A DNA stretch of 64,000 nucleotides. Origin: Paracoccaceae bacterium (lineage in GTDB: Bacteria; Pseudomonadota; Alphaproteobacteria; Rhodobacterales; Rhodobacteraceae). The stretch covers positions 1-64,000 of the forward strand of contig JAIXZY010000016.1 of the NCBI GenBank assembly GCA_027489355.1, in the 5' to 3' direction. The notes beneath the pieces were generated by a model that was not told the DNA's origin, made no database searches, and saw only the letters and a program-made list of their open reading frames with translations. Below, piece by piece: positions 43,754 through 53,556 of the stretch (its first letter is position 1; every line of letters starts with the position of its first letter). A program made the translations under genes and the position numbers.

Positions 43754-46700
43754 ATGTCGCTTCCAACCATATTTGATGTTTGTGTTCCTCGCGATGATGT
43801 GGCCAATGGGTCCGTCACAGAAAGTGACTATGCTGCGAACCTTGCCAATGTCTTGAACCGAACAGCGCCGCCGGATTACGTGGACGCCCCCACCTTTTTC
43901 ACAAATACTTTTCCCACTGAGGGCTTACGTGAGCTTCTGGCAAACGTTTGCGGAAGGCTTTCCGGGCGCGGCGACAGCGTCTCGTCCGTTTTCCGTCTCG
44001 ACACATCATATGGTGGCGGAAAAACACATGGTCTGATCGCTTTGATTCATGCCGCGAACGGCATGCAAGGTGTGACCAATACGGCAGAATTCCTTGATCC
44101 GACGCTAGTTCCTGTCGGAAAGGTTAGAATTGCGGCTTTCGATGGTGAGAATGCTGACCCGTCGAATGGGCGACCGATGGGCGATGGGGTTCGCGCGCAC
44201 ACACCTTGGGGCGAGATCGCCTATCAACTTGCAGGCCTCGATGGTTACCGGGTTGTGCAGAGATCGGATGAAGATCGTGTCGCGCCTGGTGCCGACACGC
44301 TGAAGGAGCTGTTTGGCGGTGAGTCGGTTCTGATCGTTCTGGATGAACTCGGCGAATACCTCCGACGCGTCCAAGGCATGGGTGGCCGTGATCAGTTGAC
44401 AGCCTTCTTGAAGGCTCTGCTTACGGCGATCGAGAGCTCGCCGAGAGCCGCAATCGTCTACACCTTGGCCGTCCGGTCGGATGGCAAGGGGATCGACGCA
44501 TTCGCCGACGAAAACGAGTTCCTTTCGCGGGCCATGGCCGAACTTGAAAGCGTGTCTGGACGAAAGGCAACGAACCTCAACCCGACCAAGGACGATGAAA
44601 CCGCTAAGGTTATTCGTCGTCGTCTGTTCGCCAAGATCGACGAAGCGAAGGCCGCCGAGCTGATCGATGCCTATCGTGTTCTGTGGGCCAATAACCGCGA
44701 CAGCCTCTCAGAAGATGCGCGGCGGTCAACGACGGCGGCAGAGTTTGCAGATACCTTCCCGTTCCACCCGGACGTCCTCGACACATTGACTGGCAAGACC
44801 TCTACACTCGGCGGTTTCCAGCGTGTTCGGGGCATGTTGCGGATTCTCGCGAAGACTGTGGCGTCCGTGTGGGCAACTCGCCCTGCAGATGCCTTTGCCA
44901 TTCATCTTCATCACGTCGATCTGGGTTCAGAAGCCATAAGACGAGAGTTCACCACCCGTTTGCAGCAGGGCGCCTACGTTCCAGCAATTCTGAACGATAT
45001 TGCCGGCACGACTGAAAAGCCTGCATTGGCACAGGAACTCGATGCCAAGCATTACAAGGGGCTGCTGCCTTACAGCACATACACCGCGCGGACCATCTTC
45101 ATTCACACCCTTGCGTTCAACAACGATCTCAAGGGTTTGGCGCCGGATCATTTGAGATATTCGATCCTGAACCCGGCTTCCGATCTGTCGTTCATCGACG
45201 ACGCTCGCACGAAGTTCAGGGCAGACTCTGCCTATCTGGACGACCGGCCCTCGGCTCCGTTGCGCTTCAACGCTGAGGCCAATCTCACGCAGGTAATCGG
45301 CCGAGAAGAGAAGAACATCGATCCCGGTGAAGCCCGGTCGCAGCTCGCAGATCGGATTAGGTCGATCTTCGGCGGCCAATCCTTCGACCTCGTGCCCTTC
45401 CCGGGCGGTCCCTGGGACGTTCCGGACGATGTTTCCGACGGGAAGCCTCGTTTGGTTCTGCTGTCCCACGATGCTCTCGAAATTGGCCCAGACCTTCGCG
45501 AAGTGCCCGAGATCATTGGTCGGATGTTCGAGCGAAAGGGAACGGACGGCAACGGTTTGAGGTCGCTTCGGAACAATCTGGTCTTTGCGGTTGCCGATGA
45601 GACCAAGGTTAACGAGATGAAGCGCGCCATTGTGCGCCGCCTCGCGCTTCAAGAACTGAAGCGGCCCGATCGGCTGCGTGAGCTAGCAGAGCATCAGCAG
45701 GCCAAGGTTCTGGAACTCGAGAAGAAGTCTGAAACCGAAGCCGCCATAGCGATCCAGCAATGCTATCGGCATGTTCTTTATCCTTCGCGCACGTCTCTTG
45801 GCGGCGCAGGAACCATTCAGCTCGCGCATGCCGTGATCGACATCCAGAACGCGTCCGAGCGGCCGGGGTCTGGCCAGCTTCAGATTGTTCGGCAGCTGCA
45901 AAGCCACAACAAAGTTCGCGATGCTTCTGATGCGCCCGACGCTCCGTCCTACATTCGCGATCGGACGCCGCTGAAAAAGGGGCAGATCAGCTCCCGCGAC
46001 CTTCGCGATGAGTTCCGACGTGACCCGTCCCTGTCGATCCTCTTGTCTGATGATGTGTTCATCAAGGCGGTGCGCAAAGGGATCGAGGAGGGCGTCTACG
46101 TCTACAAGCGCGGCGATCTTTTGGCTGGGCCGGGTGATCCGATCCCGACGATCAAGATCGACGAAGAGACCATGATCTTCACGATGGAATTCGCGAAGAA
46201 CAAAGGTATCTGGCCGCACCCGGCACCTGCACCGGCGGCGCAACCTGCGGCGGTCGGGGGTGGTGCGGCGGTTGTGACCGGGCCAACGCCGACAGGAGGT
46301 GGTGACTTCCCGCCGGTAGGGCCTTCGCCCGCGACCGGGGCGGGAGAGCGGCCGCAGACCCAGCTTGCAGGGGCGAAGGTAATCACGGCCGAGGGCGTCC
46401 TGAAAGAAGCCCTTCGCCGCGTGATCGAACAGGCCAAGACCGCCAAGCTGGACAAGGTCGATCGCATCGTGATCCGGCTGTTCGAATATGGCGATGCCTT
46501 CAAGCTGGTGCCGATCGCGAACACGGTCGCCGGGGCAAAGCGGGGCGTGCGGCTTGAGGGCAGCTTCATGACCGCCCAGGACAGCACCTTCGAGTTCGAA
46601 TTCGATGGTACGGCGCAGGATGCGTCGACCATGAAGGACTATCTCGAACCCCAATTCCGCGCAGCGAAAGAGACCGATCTGAAGGCCAGTATTTCGTTTG

Positions 46701-46813
46701 ATTTCGACGCCGGGCTCGCGCTGGATGGCGACGCGGCGGACAAGTTCGTCGAAAAGCTGACGCGTTTTGCCAGCGCGGCGGCCTATGTCGAAGCAACGGC
46801 TGAGGTGAAGTAA
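43754..46813 (+). CDS. DUF499-type AAA+ ATPase of a helicase-methylase-ATPase cassette
   Basis: A 1,019-residue cytoplasmic ATPase. The P-loop lies in DTSYGGGKTHGLIAL (near residues 83-97) and Walker B is VLIVLDELGEYL (near 191-202). The N-terminal start (PTIFDVCVPRDDVANG...YAANLANVL) and the motif order fit the DUF499 ATPase family, usually found beside DUF1156 methylases. A Pro/Ala/Gly-rich linker near 820-870 leads to a C-terminal domain (about 880-1019). The stop overlaps the next start (TAATG). In such cassettes the ATPase is thought to be part of phage restriction; its exact role is unknown. Confidence 0.87.
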   Translation: MSLPTIFDVCVPRDDVANGSVTESDYAANLANVLNRTAPPDYVDAPTFFTNTFPTEGLRELLANVCGRLSGRGDSVSSVFRLDTSYGGGKTHGLIALIHAANGMQGVTNTAEFLDPTLVPVGKVRIAAFDGENADPSNGRPMGDGVRAHTPWGEIAYQLAGLDGYRVVQRSDEDRVAPGADTLKELFGGESVLIVLDELGEYLRRVQGMGGRDQLTAFLKALLTAIESSPRAAIVYTLAVRSDGKGIDAFADENEFLSRAMAELESVSGRKATNLNPTKDDETAKVIRRRLFAKIDEAKAAELIDAYRVLWANNRDSLSEDARRSTTAAEFADTFPFHPDVLDTLTGKTSTLGGFQRVRGMLRILAKTVASVWATRPADAFAIHLHHVDLGSEAIRREFTTRLQQGAYVPAILNDIAGTTEKPALAQELDAKHYKGLLPYSTYTARTIFIHTLAFNNDLKGLAPDHLRYSILNPASDLSFIDDARTKFRADSAYLDDRPSAPLRFNAEANLTQVIGREEKNIDPGEARSQLADRIRSIFGGQSFDLVPFPGGPWDVPDDVSDGKPRLVLLSHDALEIGPDLREVPEIIGRMFERKGTDGNGLRSLRNNLVFAVADETKVNEMKRAIVRRLALQELKRPDRLRELAEHQQAKVLELEKKSETEAAIAIQQCYRHVLYPSRTSLGGAGTIQLAHAVIDIQNASERPGSGQLQIVRQLQSHNKVRDASDAPDAPSYIRDRTPLKKGQISSRDLRDEFRRDPSLSILLSDDVFIKAVRKGIEEGVYVYKRGDLLAGPGDPIPTIKIDEETMIFTMEFAKNKGIWPHPAPAPAAQPAAVGGGAAVVTGPTPTGGGDFPPVGPSPATGAGERPQTQLAGAKVITAEGVLKEALRRVIEQAKTAKLDKVDRIVIRLFEYGDAFKLVPIANTVAGAKRGVRLEGSFMTAQDSTFEFEFDGTAQDASTMKDYLEPQFRAAKETDLKASISFDFDAGLALDGDAADKFVEKLTRFASAAAYVEATAEVK

Positions 46814-47292
46814 TGCGCGTGCCAAGCCGGAAGGAAGACCTCTCCATGATCTCGCGAACCCAACCGCAGTACGAATTGCGCGCACGGCGCCACGGCCCCG
46901 GGGATACCGAGATCGAGATCTGGCAGCTTCCCTCCCTTGCCACGCCGCAGATCGTGGGCCCACTCCGGCTGGCCGGGTTGCGGGGGCGCAATCTGGAACT
47001 GACCGAACACCGCGTGCTGCGGCGGCTGAAGGAAAGCGGGATCAGGCTGGACCTGTTGCCGATCGAGGGGATGGGATCGGCGCTGAACGAGGAAACGGCG
47101 CTGCGCTTGGCACTGCTGTTCCGCACCCTCGCGCCGATGCGCAACCGTGACAACATGCGACTGGTCGCCGATGGGATCGAGGCGATGGGTAAGGAAGAGG
47201 CGGGCTACTGGCTGGGCATGTCCGTCCACCGCAAGAACCCGCGCCGGGTGCTGACCGCCTTGCGCACACTGCTGACCGATCCGGCGAAATAA
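46813..47292 (+). CDS. Unknown 159-aa protein inside the defence cassette
   Basis: A soluble basic protein of 159 residues (or about 148 from the ATG at 46846). It has no signal peptide, membrane segment or motif that I can name. The first half looks like short strands (QPQYELRARRHGPGDTEIEIWQLP), the second is helical (LTEHRVLRRLKESGIRLDLL, EETALRLALLFRTLAPMRNRDNMRLVADGI) and ends near GYWLGMSVHRKNPRRVLTALRTLL. The start overlaps the ATPase stop and the stop overlaps the methylase start, each as TAATG, so it is translated together with them. It is probably a structural or adaptor component of the complex. Confidence 0.85.
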   Translation: MRVPSRKEDLSMISRTQPQYELRARRHGPGDTEIEIWQLPSLATPQIVGPLRLAGLRGRNLELTEHRVLRRLKESGIRLDLLPIEGMGSALNEETALRLALLFRTLAPMRNRDNMRLVADGIEAMGKEEAGYWLGMSVHRKNPRRVLTALRTLLTDPAK

Positions 47293-50231
47293 TGAAAGAA
47301 GAGAAGCCCATGTCCGATGTTCGCCTGATTGAGCGCTGGTTGCCCATAGCTGAGATTGGAGTTGAGGGTGTTCGTGAACGGACTCCAATGACCCCGTTTC
47401 CTGCGCCGAACCGGTTGCACGTTTGGTGGGCAAGACGTCCTCTTGTCGCATCTAGAGCTGCGATTCTTGCGTCTTTGCTGCCAGCCGACGCAGATCATCA
47501 GACGTTTCTGCGAGTGCTGGGTATTCACGGCAATCCAATAATCGCGAAACTGGCCATTGAACGCGCAAAAAGAACGGGCGTCAGAGTAAAGGACCCTTAT
47601 GGCTATCCCAGGGCCTTTTCCCACTTGCCGTCTCAGGCGGATGCCGATTGGTTGGTTCGTACATTGATGGGGCGCGTTGTTCTCGACCCAACCGCTGGTG
47701 GAGGCTCAATTCCGTTCGAGAGCTCTCGTCTTGGGCTTGATACTTATGCAAACGACTTAAATCCGGTAGCTGCACTTGTGACGCGCGCCACAATTGATTT
47801 CCCTTCAATTCATGGCCAAGCCCTAGTTGACGAATTTAGAAGAATTGGGGTCGAGTTCAAGAAGCGATTCTCTGAAAAGATCGAATGGGCGTTTCCACAA
47901 GCTGGGGCGCCAGATGAGTTGGATACCACCTATCTCTGGGCAAGAACTATTGAGTGTCCCTATTGTAGCGGTCTCGTTCCGCTTTCACCGAACTGGAAGT
48001 TGAGTCCAAGTGGTGAAGGGGTTACAATCAAGCCCCATCTTGCCGACGGCCCTCACTCACTCGGGCGGCGTTGTGATTTTGAGATCGTGAAGATGCCTAG
48101 CGATCATTCTCAGGGAACAATGAAAGGAGGCGATGCTATTTGTCCATTCACCGATTGCGGGCGCGTCATCTCTGGTGAGGAGGTCAAAGGTCAAGCTCAA
48201 GCGCAAAGAATGGGCGAACAAATGTTCGCTGTCGTGTTTAAGCGTCGCATCGAGAATAGGCTAAAATCTGGAAAGAAAGGGAAGCCTTCGTGGGAAAGAG
48301 GTTATCGCGCTGCTATCGAATCTGATGACAACTATGTGCGGGTTGCTAAGTTTCTTGAAGAGAAAAAGATCGAGTGGAGCGCTCTGGATGTCTTGCCGTC
48401 GGAGGAAATTCAAAGCGCCCATCCAAAGTGGGACCCGCGGCGATACGGTGTCGTTAAGTGGACTGACTTCTTCTCCCCGAGACAGCTGTTGGTTCATGGA
48501 TCTGCAGTTGAGACGTTCAGAGAAATTCTCCTTGAATTAGAAGAGAAGGGGTGTCTTGAGCCGCTAAGCAAAGCGGCATTGTGCTATCTAGCTTTCTCTG
48601 TCGATAAGATGCTTGATTACAATGCGAGAGCAAGTACTTGGGATTGGACAACAGAAAGGTCAAGACATTTCTTCGTTCGGCACAACTTGCCCTATGTCTG
48701 GCAGTACTCCGAACTTTGTCCAACTGTGGAAGGTCTCGGGTTCAATTGGATCATCGACGAAATGGAGGTCTGTATCCGAGAGCTTACTCAACTTTCTGGT
48801 GCGCCTAAAAGCGGTCAGCCAGGATTGTTCGATGTGAGCAACGTGCGCGATCAACGAACGGTGGTTACCGTTAAGTCAGGGGCGACACTTGATCATATCC
48901 CCGATGCTTCGGTAGATGCAGTGGTGATGGACCCGCCGTACGGGGCCAATGTGATGTATGCGGAAATATCTGACTTCTTTTATGTATGGCTCAAGCGAAC
49001 TGCCGGACTCGTGTTTCCCGAAATCTTCACTCGTCGCTTGACTGATAAGGCAGGCGAAGCTGTAGCGAACCGTTCGTTGTTTCCGGACGCTAAGAATGCG
49101 GACGTTCTTGCAAATCGCGACTATCAGGAAAAGATGGCCGCAATTTTTGCAGAATGCCGTCGCGTCCTGAAACCGAACGGCATCATGACAGTGATGTTCA
49201 CGCACAAGGAAACCAGTGCCTGGGATGCTCTGACCACCGGGTTGATCGAGGCCGGGTTCATCATCACTGCCTCTTGGCCCGTGAACACCGAGGCGGAAGG
49301 CTCGCTTCACATTAAGGACAAGGCGGCCGCGAACTCCACGATCTTCCTCGTCTGCCGCCCGCGCCCGGCCGAGCAGAGCGACGAGACGACCTATTGGGAA
49401 GACGTTGAGCCCTTGGTGGCACAGGCTGTCCGCACCCGGGTGGAAGAGTTCCAGAAGGCCGGGATCAGCGGCGTTGACCTCTACCTTGCCTCCTTCGGCC
49501 CGGCGCTGGAAGAGTTCTCGCGCCACTGGCCGCTGAAGCGCGGCACCCCGCGGCCCGAGCCGCTGGCCAAGAAGCGACGAAAACAGGCAGAGCTGTTCGA
49601 GGAAGAATTCGATCCCTACGCCGTGACGCCGGAAGACGCCCTCGACGCAGCCCGGCGGGAGGTGAAGACGTGGCGCTTGAACCAGCTGACCCACACAAAG
49701 GGCCGTGCCGATCTGGACCCGACGACCTCGTGGTTCGTGCTGGCCTGGGACGCCTTCAAGGCGCCGGTCTTCAGCTATGACGAAGGCCTGCGTCTGGCGC
49801 GTGCCGTCGGCGCCGATCTCGAGGGCCAGTTGATCGGCCGTCTGTGCGAGAAGAAGGGATCGGACATCAAGTTGTGGGATAGCTCGACGCGGGCAGCCAA
49901 GAGCGGCCTCGGCCCGGCTGACGGATCGCGGGCGATGATCGACGCGGTTCACCACGCTGCCCACCGCGGCCGGACGCGCACGCTGGAAGGCGCGCTGGAT
50001 CTGCTGAAGGACGCGGGGCTGGAAAACGATCCTCAGTTCCTCGCGGCGCTCGAGGCCGTTCTGGAAGTGCTGCCACCATCGCGGGGCTTTGTCGGCTTCG
50101 ACGTGGCGACCGGCGATGCCAAGTCCGCCGCCGATGACTTTGACGCGCTTGAGAAGCTTCGGCGCTTGGCGTTCTCGGACAAGGTGGATGAACCCCAGCA
50201 GCTGTCCTTGTTCGCGGAGGAGGCCGTTTGA
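47292..50231 (+). CDS. DUF1156 adenine-specific DNA methylase with zinc ribbon
   Basis: A 979-residue methyltransferase (or 973 from the ATG at 47310, better spaced from AAGAAGAG). The N terminus, RLIERWLPIAEIGVEGVRER then FPAPNRLHVWWARRPL, is the DUF1156 signature. Motif I for AdoMet is LDPTAGGGSIPFE near 131; a zinc-ribbon pair begins with CPYCSGL near 221; catalytic motif IV is DPPYG near 547, the form used by N6-adenine methylases. It would mark host DNA as self. Base composition changes sharply near 49,150: about 45% GC before, above 70% after. The stop overlaps the TTG start of the helicase. Confidence 0.88.
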   Translation: MKEEKPMSDVRLIERWLPIAEIGVEGVRERTPMTPFPAPNRLHVWWARRPLVASRAAILASLLPADADHQTFLRVLGIHGNPIIAKLAIERAKRTGVRVKDPYGYPRAFSHLPSQADADWLVRTLMGRVVLDPTAGGGSIPFESSRLGLDTYANDLNPVAALVTRATIDFPSIHGQALVDEFRRIGVEFKKRFSEKIEWAFPQAGAPDELDTTYLWARTIECPYCSGLVPLSPNWKLSPSGEGVTIKPHLADGPHSLGRRCDFEIVKMPSDHSQGTMKGGDAICPFTDCGRVISGEEVKGQAQAQRMGEQMFAVVFKRRIENRLKSGKKGKPSWERGYRAAIESDDNYVRVAKFLEEKKIEWSALDVLPSEEIQSAHPKWDPRRYGVVKWTDFFSPRQLLVHGSAVETFREILLELEEKGCLEPLSKAALCYLAFSVDKMLDYNARASTWDWTTERSRHFFVRHNLPYVWQYSELCPTVEGLGFNWIIDEMEVCIRELTQLSGAPKSGQPGLFDVSNVRDQRTVVTVKSGATLDHIPDASVDAVVMDPPYGANVMYAEISDFFYVWLKRTAGLVFPEIFTRRLTDKAGEAVANRSLFPDAKNADVLANRDYQEKMAAIFAECRRVLKPNGIMTVMFTHKETSAWDALTTGLIEAGFIITASWPVNTEAEGSLHIKDKAAANSTIFLVCRPRPAEQSDETTYWEDVEPLVAQAVRTRVEEFQKAGISGVDLYLASFGPALEEFSRHWPLKRGTPRPEPLAKKRRKQAELFEEEFDPYAVTPEDALDAARREVKTWRLNQLTHTKGRADLDPTTSWFVLAWDAFKAPVFSYDEGLRLARAVGADLEGQLIGRLCEKKGSDIKLWDSSTRAAKSGLGPADGSRAMIDAVHHAAHRGRTRTLEGALDLLKDAGLENDPQFLAALEAVLEVLPPSRGFVGFDVATGDAKSAADDFDALEKLRRLAFSDKVDEPQQLSLFAEEAV

Positions 50232-53200
50232 GCCTGTTGCGCGACACCGCTTGGCGCCTGAAATACACGCCGGACGATGGCGACCTCGTCCGGCTGTTCT
50301 ACGTTCCGGCTCTCCGATCGGCGACGCGCTATGACCGGCTGACGGGCTATTTCTCGTCTCGCGCGCTGGCCCTGGCGGCGCGGGGCATCGAAGGGCTTGT
50401 CCTCAACAACGGCAAGATGCGGCTGATCGTGGGCTGCACGCTGGGCGAAGAGGACGTCGAGGCGATCGAACGTGGCGAGGCCGTTCGGGATGCCGTGGAG
50501 CGGACGATCCAGAGGATGCCGCCCTTGACGGGCGACCCCCGCACCGTCGATGCTCTGGAACTTGTCGCCTGGATGGTGGCCCAAGGCTATCTTGACGTGA
50601 AGCTTGCGGTTCCTTGCGACGCGAACCGCCGCCCGATCCGCGATGACAGCATCTTCCACGAGAAGACCGGGATCATCGAGGACAAGACTGGCGATCGGCT
50701 CGCCTTCAATGGCAGCATCAACGAAACCGAGTATGGCTGGACGCGGAACTGGGAGAGCTTCAACGCTTTCACGTCGTGGAACGATGGGCCCCGTGTGGAC
50801 GAGGAAGAGGCAAGTTTCGCCAAGCTCTGGGCGAATCAAGCTAAGCGGGCAATCACACTGGACGTGCCGACTGCGCTACGTGAGCAGCTGCTCACCTTCC
50901 TGCCCGATCCCGAGCAACTGCCCAAGCGGATGCAGGAGCATGAGGACGAGGGCAGGGAGGATAAAGGGACCCGCAGCACTGTGCAGCGCGCTGGCAAGGG
51001 TGATTTACCAGCGCCCATCGCCGCACCAGTTCTTTCGATCGACGAGGAACGCCAGGCCGTTTGGGAGCGGATCGCGAATGCCGCGAACGATCCAAATGGC
51101 GGCGACCGAGTAGGAGAGGCCACTTCTGCGGTCGTTCCTTGGCCCCATCAGGTGCGGGCCTTCCATCGTCTTTACGATCAATGGCCGCCTAAGCTTCTGA
51201 TCGCTGATGAGGTCGGTCTTGGGAAAACGGTTCAGGCCGGGCTCCTGCTTCGGCAATCATGGTTGTCCGGGCGTGTGAAGCGCGCCCTTGTTCTGGCGCC
51301 GAAGAACGTCTGTAGGCAGTGGCAGATCGAACTTCGTGAGAAATTCAATCTCAACTGGCCAATTTATGATGGGCACCGTCTGGTTTGGTATCGATCGCCA
51401 GCCCGTGATCACAGTGCCGAGAAGGCAGTATCACGCGACGACTGGCATCGTGAGCCGTTCGTGATCATGTCGAGCCATCTTGCGCGTCGAAGAGAACGGC
51501 AAACAGAGATTTTGGATTCTGCCAATCCTTGGGATTTGGTTGTGCTGGACGAAGCGCACCATGCTCGGACCAAGGGGGCAGGAACAGCGCAGGCTAAGGG
51601 CAGCAATCGGCTTCTTCAGTTGATGCGCTCGCTGAAAAGAAGAACAGAGGGCTTAGTGTTGCTGACCGCAACGCCCCTCCAAGTTCACGCTACCGAACTT
51701 TGGGACCTACTTGATTTGCTCGGGGTGCCTCCGGAGTGGTCATCGGATGCATTCGTTCGCTTCTTCTCGGAGGTAGCGAAAGAACCGGTCAGCAACGACG
51801 GACTCGATTGGCTTGCTGCGCTTTTCCGCGCGCATGAGGCGCACTTTGGGGAAATTCCTTGGGAGGCGGCGCAAGGCAAGACTGGTCTAAGCGGCCTGAA
51901 GACCAAGAAGGTCCTGCGAGCCCTGCGAGACAACGCGGCAACCCCGAGGCGCCAACTTTCCCAGGAAGAGAGGAACGCCGCTCTCATGATCCTGAAGAAA
52001 GCAACCCCGGTAAGTGCCTTGGTTTCGCGTCACACCCGCGAACTGCTGCGCAAATACTTCAAGGCCGGGAAGCTTTCGACACGAGTTGCAACCCGCCAAG
52101 TTGAAGACCGGTTTATCCCTTTGTCCCAAGAGGAGAGGGATCTCTATCGGCAAGTCGAGACTTACATTTCTCAAACCTACAACGCCTCAGCGGCTGATGC
52201 GCGAAATGCGGTTGGCTTTGTGATGACGATCTATCGCCGCCGGTTGGCCTCCAGCTTCCATGCTCTGCGCATGACTATGGAGAAAAGAAGGGGCGGCGTT
52301 GGCGACGTGCTTTCTGCAGCAGATGAGGCGCGGATCGATGAAAACGTCGCTGACCAAGTCGAAGCAGGTGAAGAAATCGATGCGGAGAGCGTTTCTGAGG
52401 ATGAGCGGCGGGCGCTCGCGTTTGAAGAGGTCGAGACGATCGATGAGATAGTTGAAGAGATTGGGCGGCTGCCGACTGATACCAAGGCCGTTCACCTTTC
52501 CAACGTCTTGGGCGAACTGAAGGCATCGGGCTATTCGCAGGTGATGGTCTTCACGCAGTTTACTGACACCATGGACTATCTCCGCGATCAAGTCGTTGCT
52601 GCGGGGTATTCGGTGATGTGCTTCTCTGGACGCGGCGGAGAAGTGCAAGGTTCCGATCGCGCCTGGAGCCTCATTTCAAGGGACGAGGTCAAGCGCAGGT
52701 TCAAGGAAGGTCGTGCGGAAATCCTTGTTTGCACTGACGCCGCAGCCGAGGGGCTGAACTTCCAGTTTTGTGGGGCGCTGATCAACTACGACATGCCTTG
52801 GAACCCGATGCGAGTTGAACAGCGGATCGGCCGCATCGATCGACTCGGGCAGCGGTTCTCCGATATTCGTATTGTTAATCTGCACTACGAAGACACGGTC
52901 GAGGCTGACGTCTATCGAGCCTTGCGCAGCAGGATTTCCGTGTTTGAGAGTGTCGTTGGTGGTCTCCAGCCGATCTTGACCAGGTTGCCAAAGCTAATCG
53001 AAGAAACCGTTCTTTCGAAGGCAACGACTGATGATGCGCGTCGCGACGAGGCGCTGGGCCGTCTGGAGACTGAACTTTCGTTGGGAGTGGGAGCATCGAT
53101 CGACCTTGATGACTTCTCCGACGAAGAACTCACCTTCCCGCCTCGTTCTGAGCCAGCCCTGAGCTTGTCGGACCTGAAGGCTGTTCTCGATCGACCCGCA

Positions 53201-53392
53201 TTGCTGCCTCGCGGCGCCGAGGCCGTAAAGCTGGGCGTGAAGGACTACAGGTTCACCGATGGTTTCTTGCCTCAAGCGGTGCGTGTGACAGTAGATCGGG
53301 AATTCTATGAGCTTCACTCGGAAAGTGTCGAGCTTTGGACTCCTGGAAGCCCAACGTTTCCAGATCTGGGTGTGTATCGAAATACCAACTGA
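50228..53392 (+). CDS. PLD-SNF2 helicase of the defence cassette
   Basis: A 1,054-residue protein. Residues 1-200 form a phospholipase-D-like domain with FHEKTGIIED near 142 and FNGSINET near 160. The helicase follows: Walker A DEVGLGKTVQ near 328, DEAHH near 442, TATPLQ, then in the second half VMVFTQFTDTMDYL, VCTDAAAEGLNFQ and motif VI RVEQRIGRIDRLGQ near 862. It starts with TTG at 50228, served by GGAGG at 50216-50220. It would translocate on invading DNA; the PLD part may cut DNA or only bind it, since a single partial HKD motif is visible. Confidence 0.88.
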   Translation: MSLLRDTAWRLKYTPDDGDLVRLFYVPALRSATRYDRLTGYFSSRALALAARGIEGLVLNNGKMRLIVGCTLGEEDVEAIERGEAVRDAVERTIQRMPPLTGDPRTVDALELVAWMVAQGYLDVKLAVPCDANRRPIRDDSIFHEKTGIIEDKTGDRLAFNGSINETEYGWTRNWESFNAFTSWNDGPRVDEEEASFAKLWANQAKRAITLDVPTALREQLLTFLPDPEQLPKRMQEHEDEGREDKGTRSTVQRAGKGDLPAPIAAPVLSIDEERQAVWERIANAANDPNGGDRVGEATSAVVPWPHQVRAFHRLYDQWPPKLLIADEVGLGKTVQAGLLLRQSWLSGRVKRALVLAPKNVCRQWQIELREKFNLNWPIYDGHRLVWYRSPARDHSAEKAVSRDDWHREPFVIMSSHLARRRERQTEILDSANPWDLVVLDEAHHARTKGAGTAQAKGSNRLLQLMRSLKRRTEGLVLLTATPLQVHATELWDLLDLLGVPPEWSSDAFVRFFSEVAKEPVSNDGLDWLAALFRAHEAHFGEIPWEAAQGKTGLSGLKTKKVLRALRDNAATPRRQLSQEERNAALMILKKATPVSALVSRHTRELLRKYFKAGKLSTRVATRQVEDRFIPLSQEERDLYRQVETYISQTYNASAADARNAVGFVMTIYRRRLASSFHALRMTMEKRRGGVGDVLSAADEARIDENVADQVEAGEEIDAESVSEDERRALAFEEVETIDEIVEEIGRLPTDTKAVHLSNVLGELKASGYSQVMVFTQFTDTMDYLRDQVVAAGYSVMCFSGRGGEVQGSDRAWSLISRDEVKRRFKEGRAEILVCTDAAAEGLNFQFCGALINYDMPWNPMRVEQRIGRIDRLGQRFSDIRIVNLHYEDTVEADVYRALRSRISVFESVVGGLQPILTRLPKLIEETVLSKATTDDARRDEALGRLETELSLGVGASIDLDDFSDEELTFPPRSEPALSLSDLKAVLDRPALLPRGAEAVKLGVKDYRFTDGFLPQAVRVTVDREFYELHSESVELWTPGSPTFPDLGVYRNTN

Positions 53393-53556
53393 TGTCTCAC
53401 TGAAATGCGCATTGCGGATGACGCAAAGGCCTTGCAGGGCCGACGAAAGGTATGAACTAGGCCAAGGGGCGGGCTCATTGACCTAACTTCTCACACTTCT
53501 ACTGCCCTCGGGTTGGCGTGACCTCTATCCAAGCGTCGTCGAGTGTCACAACAACC

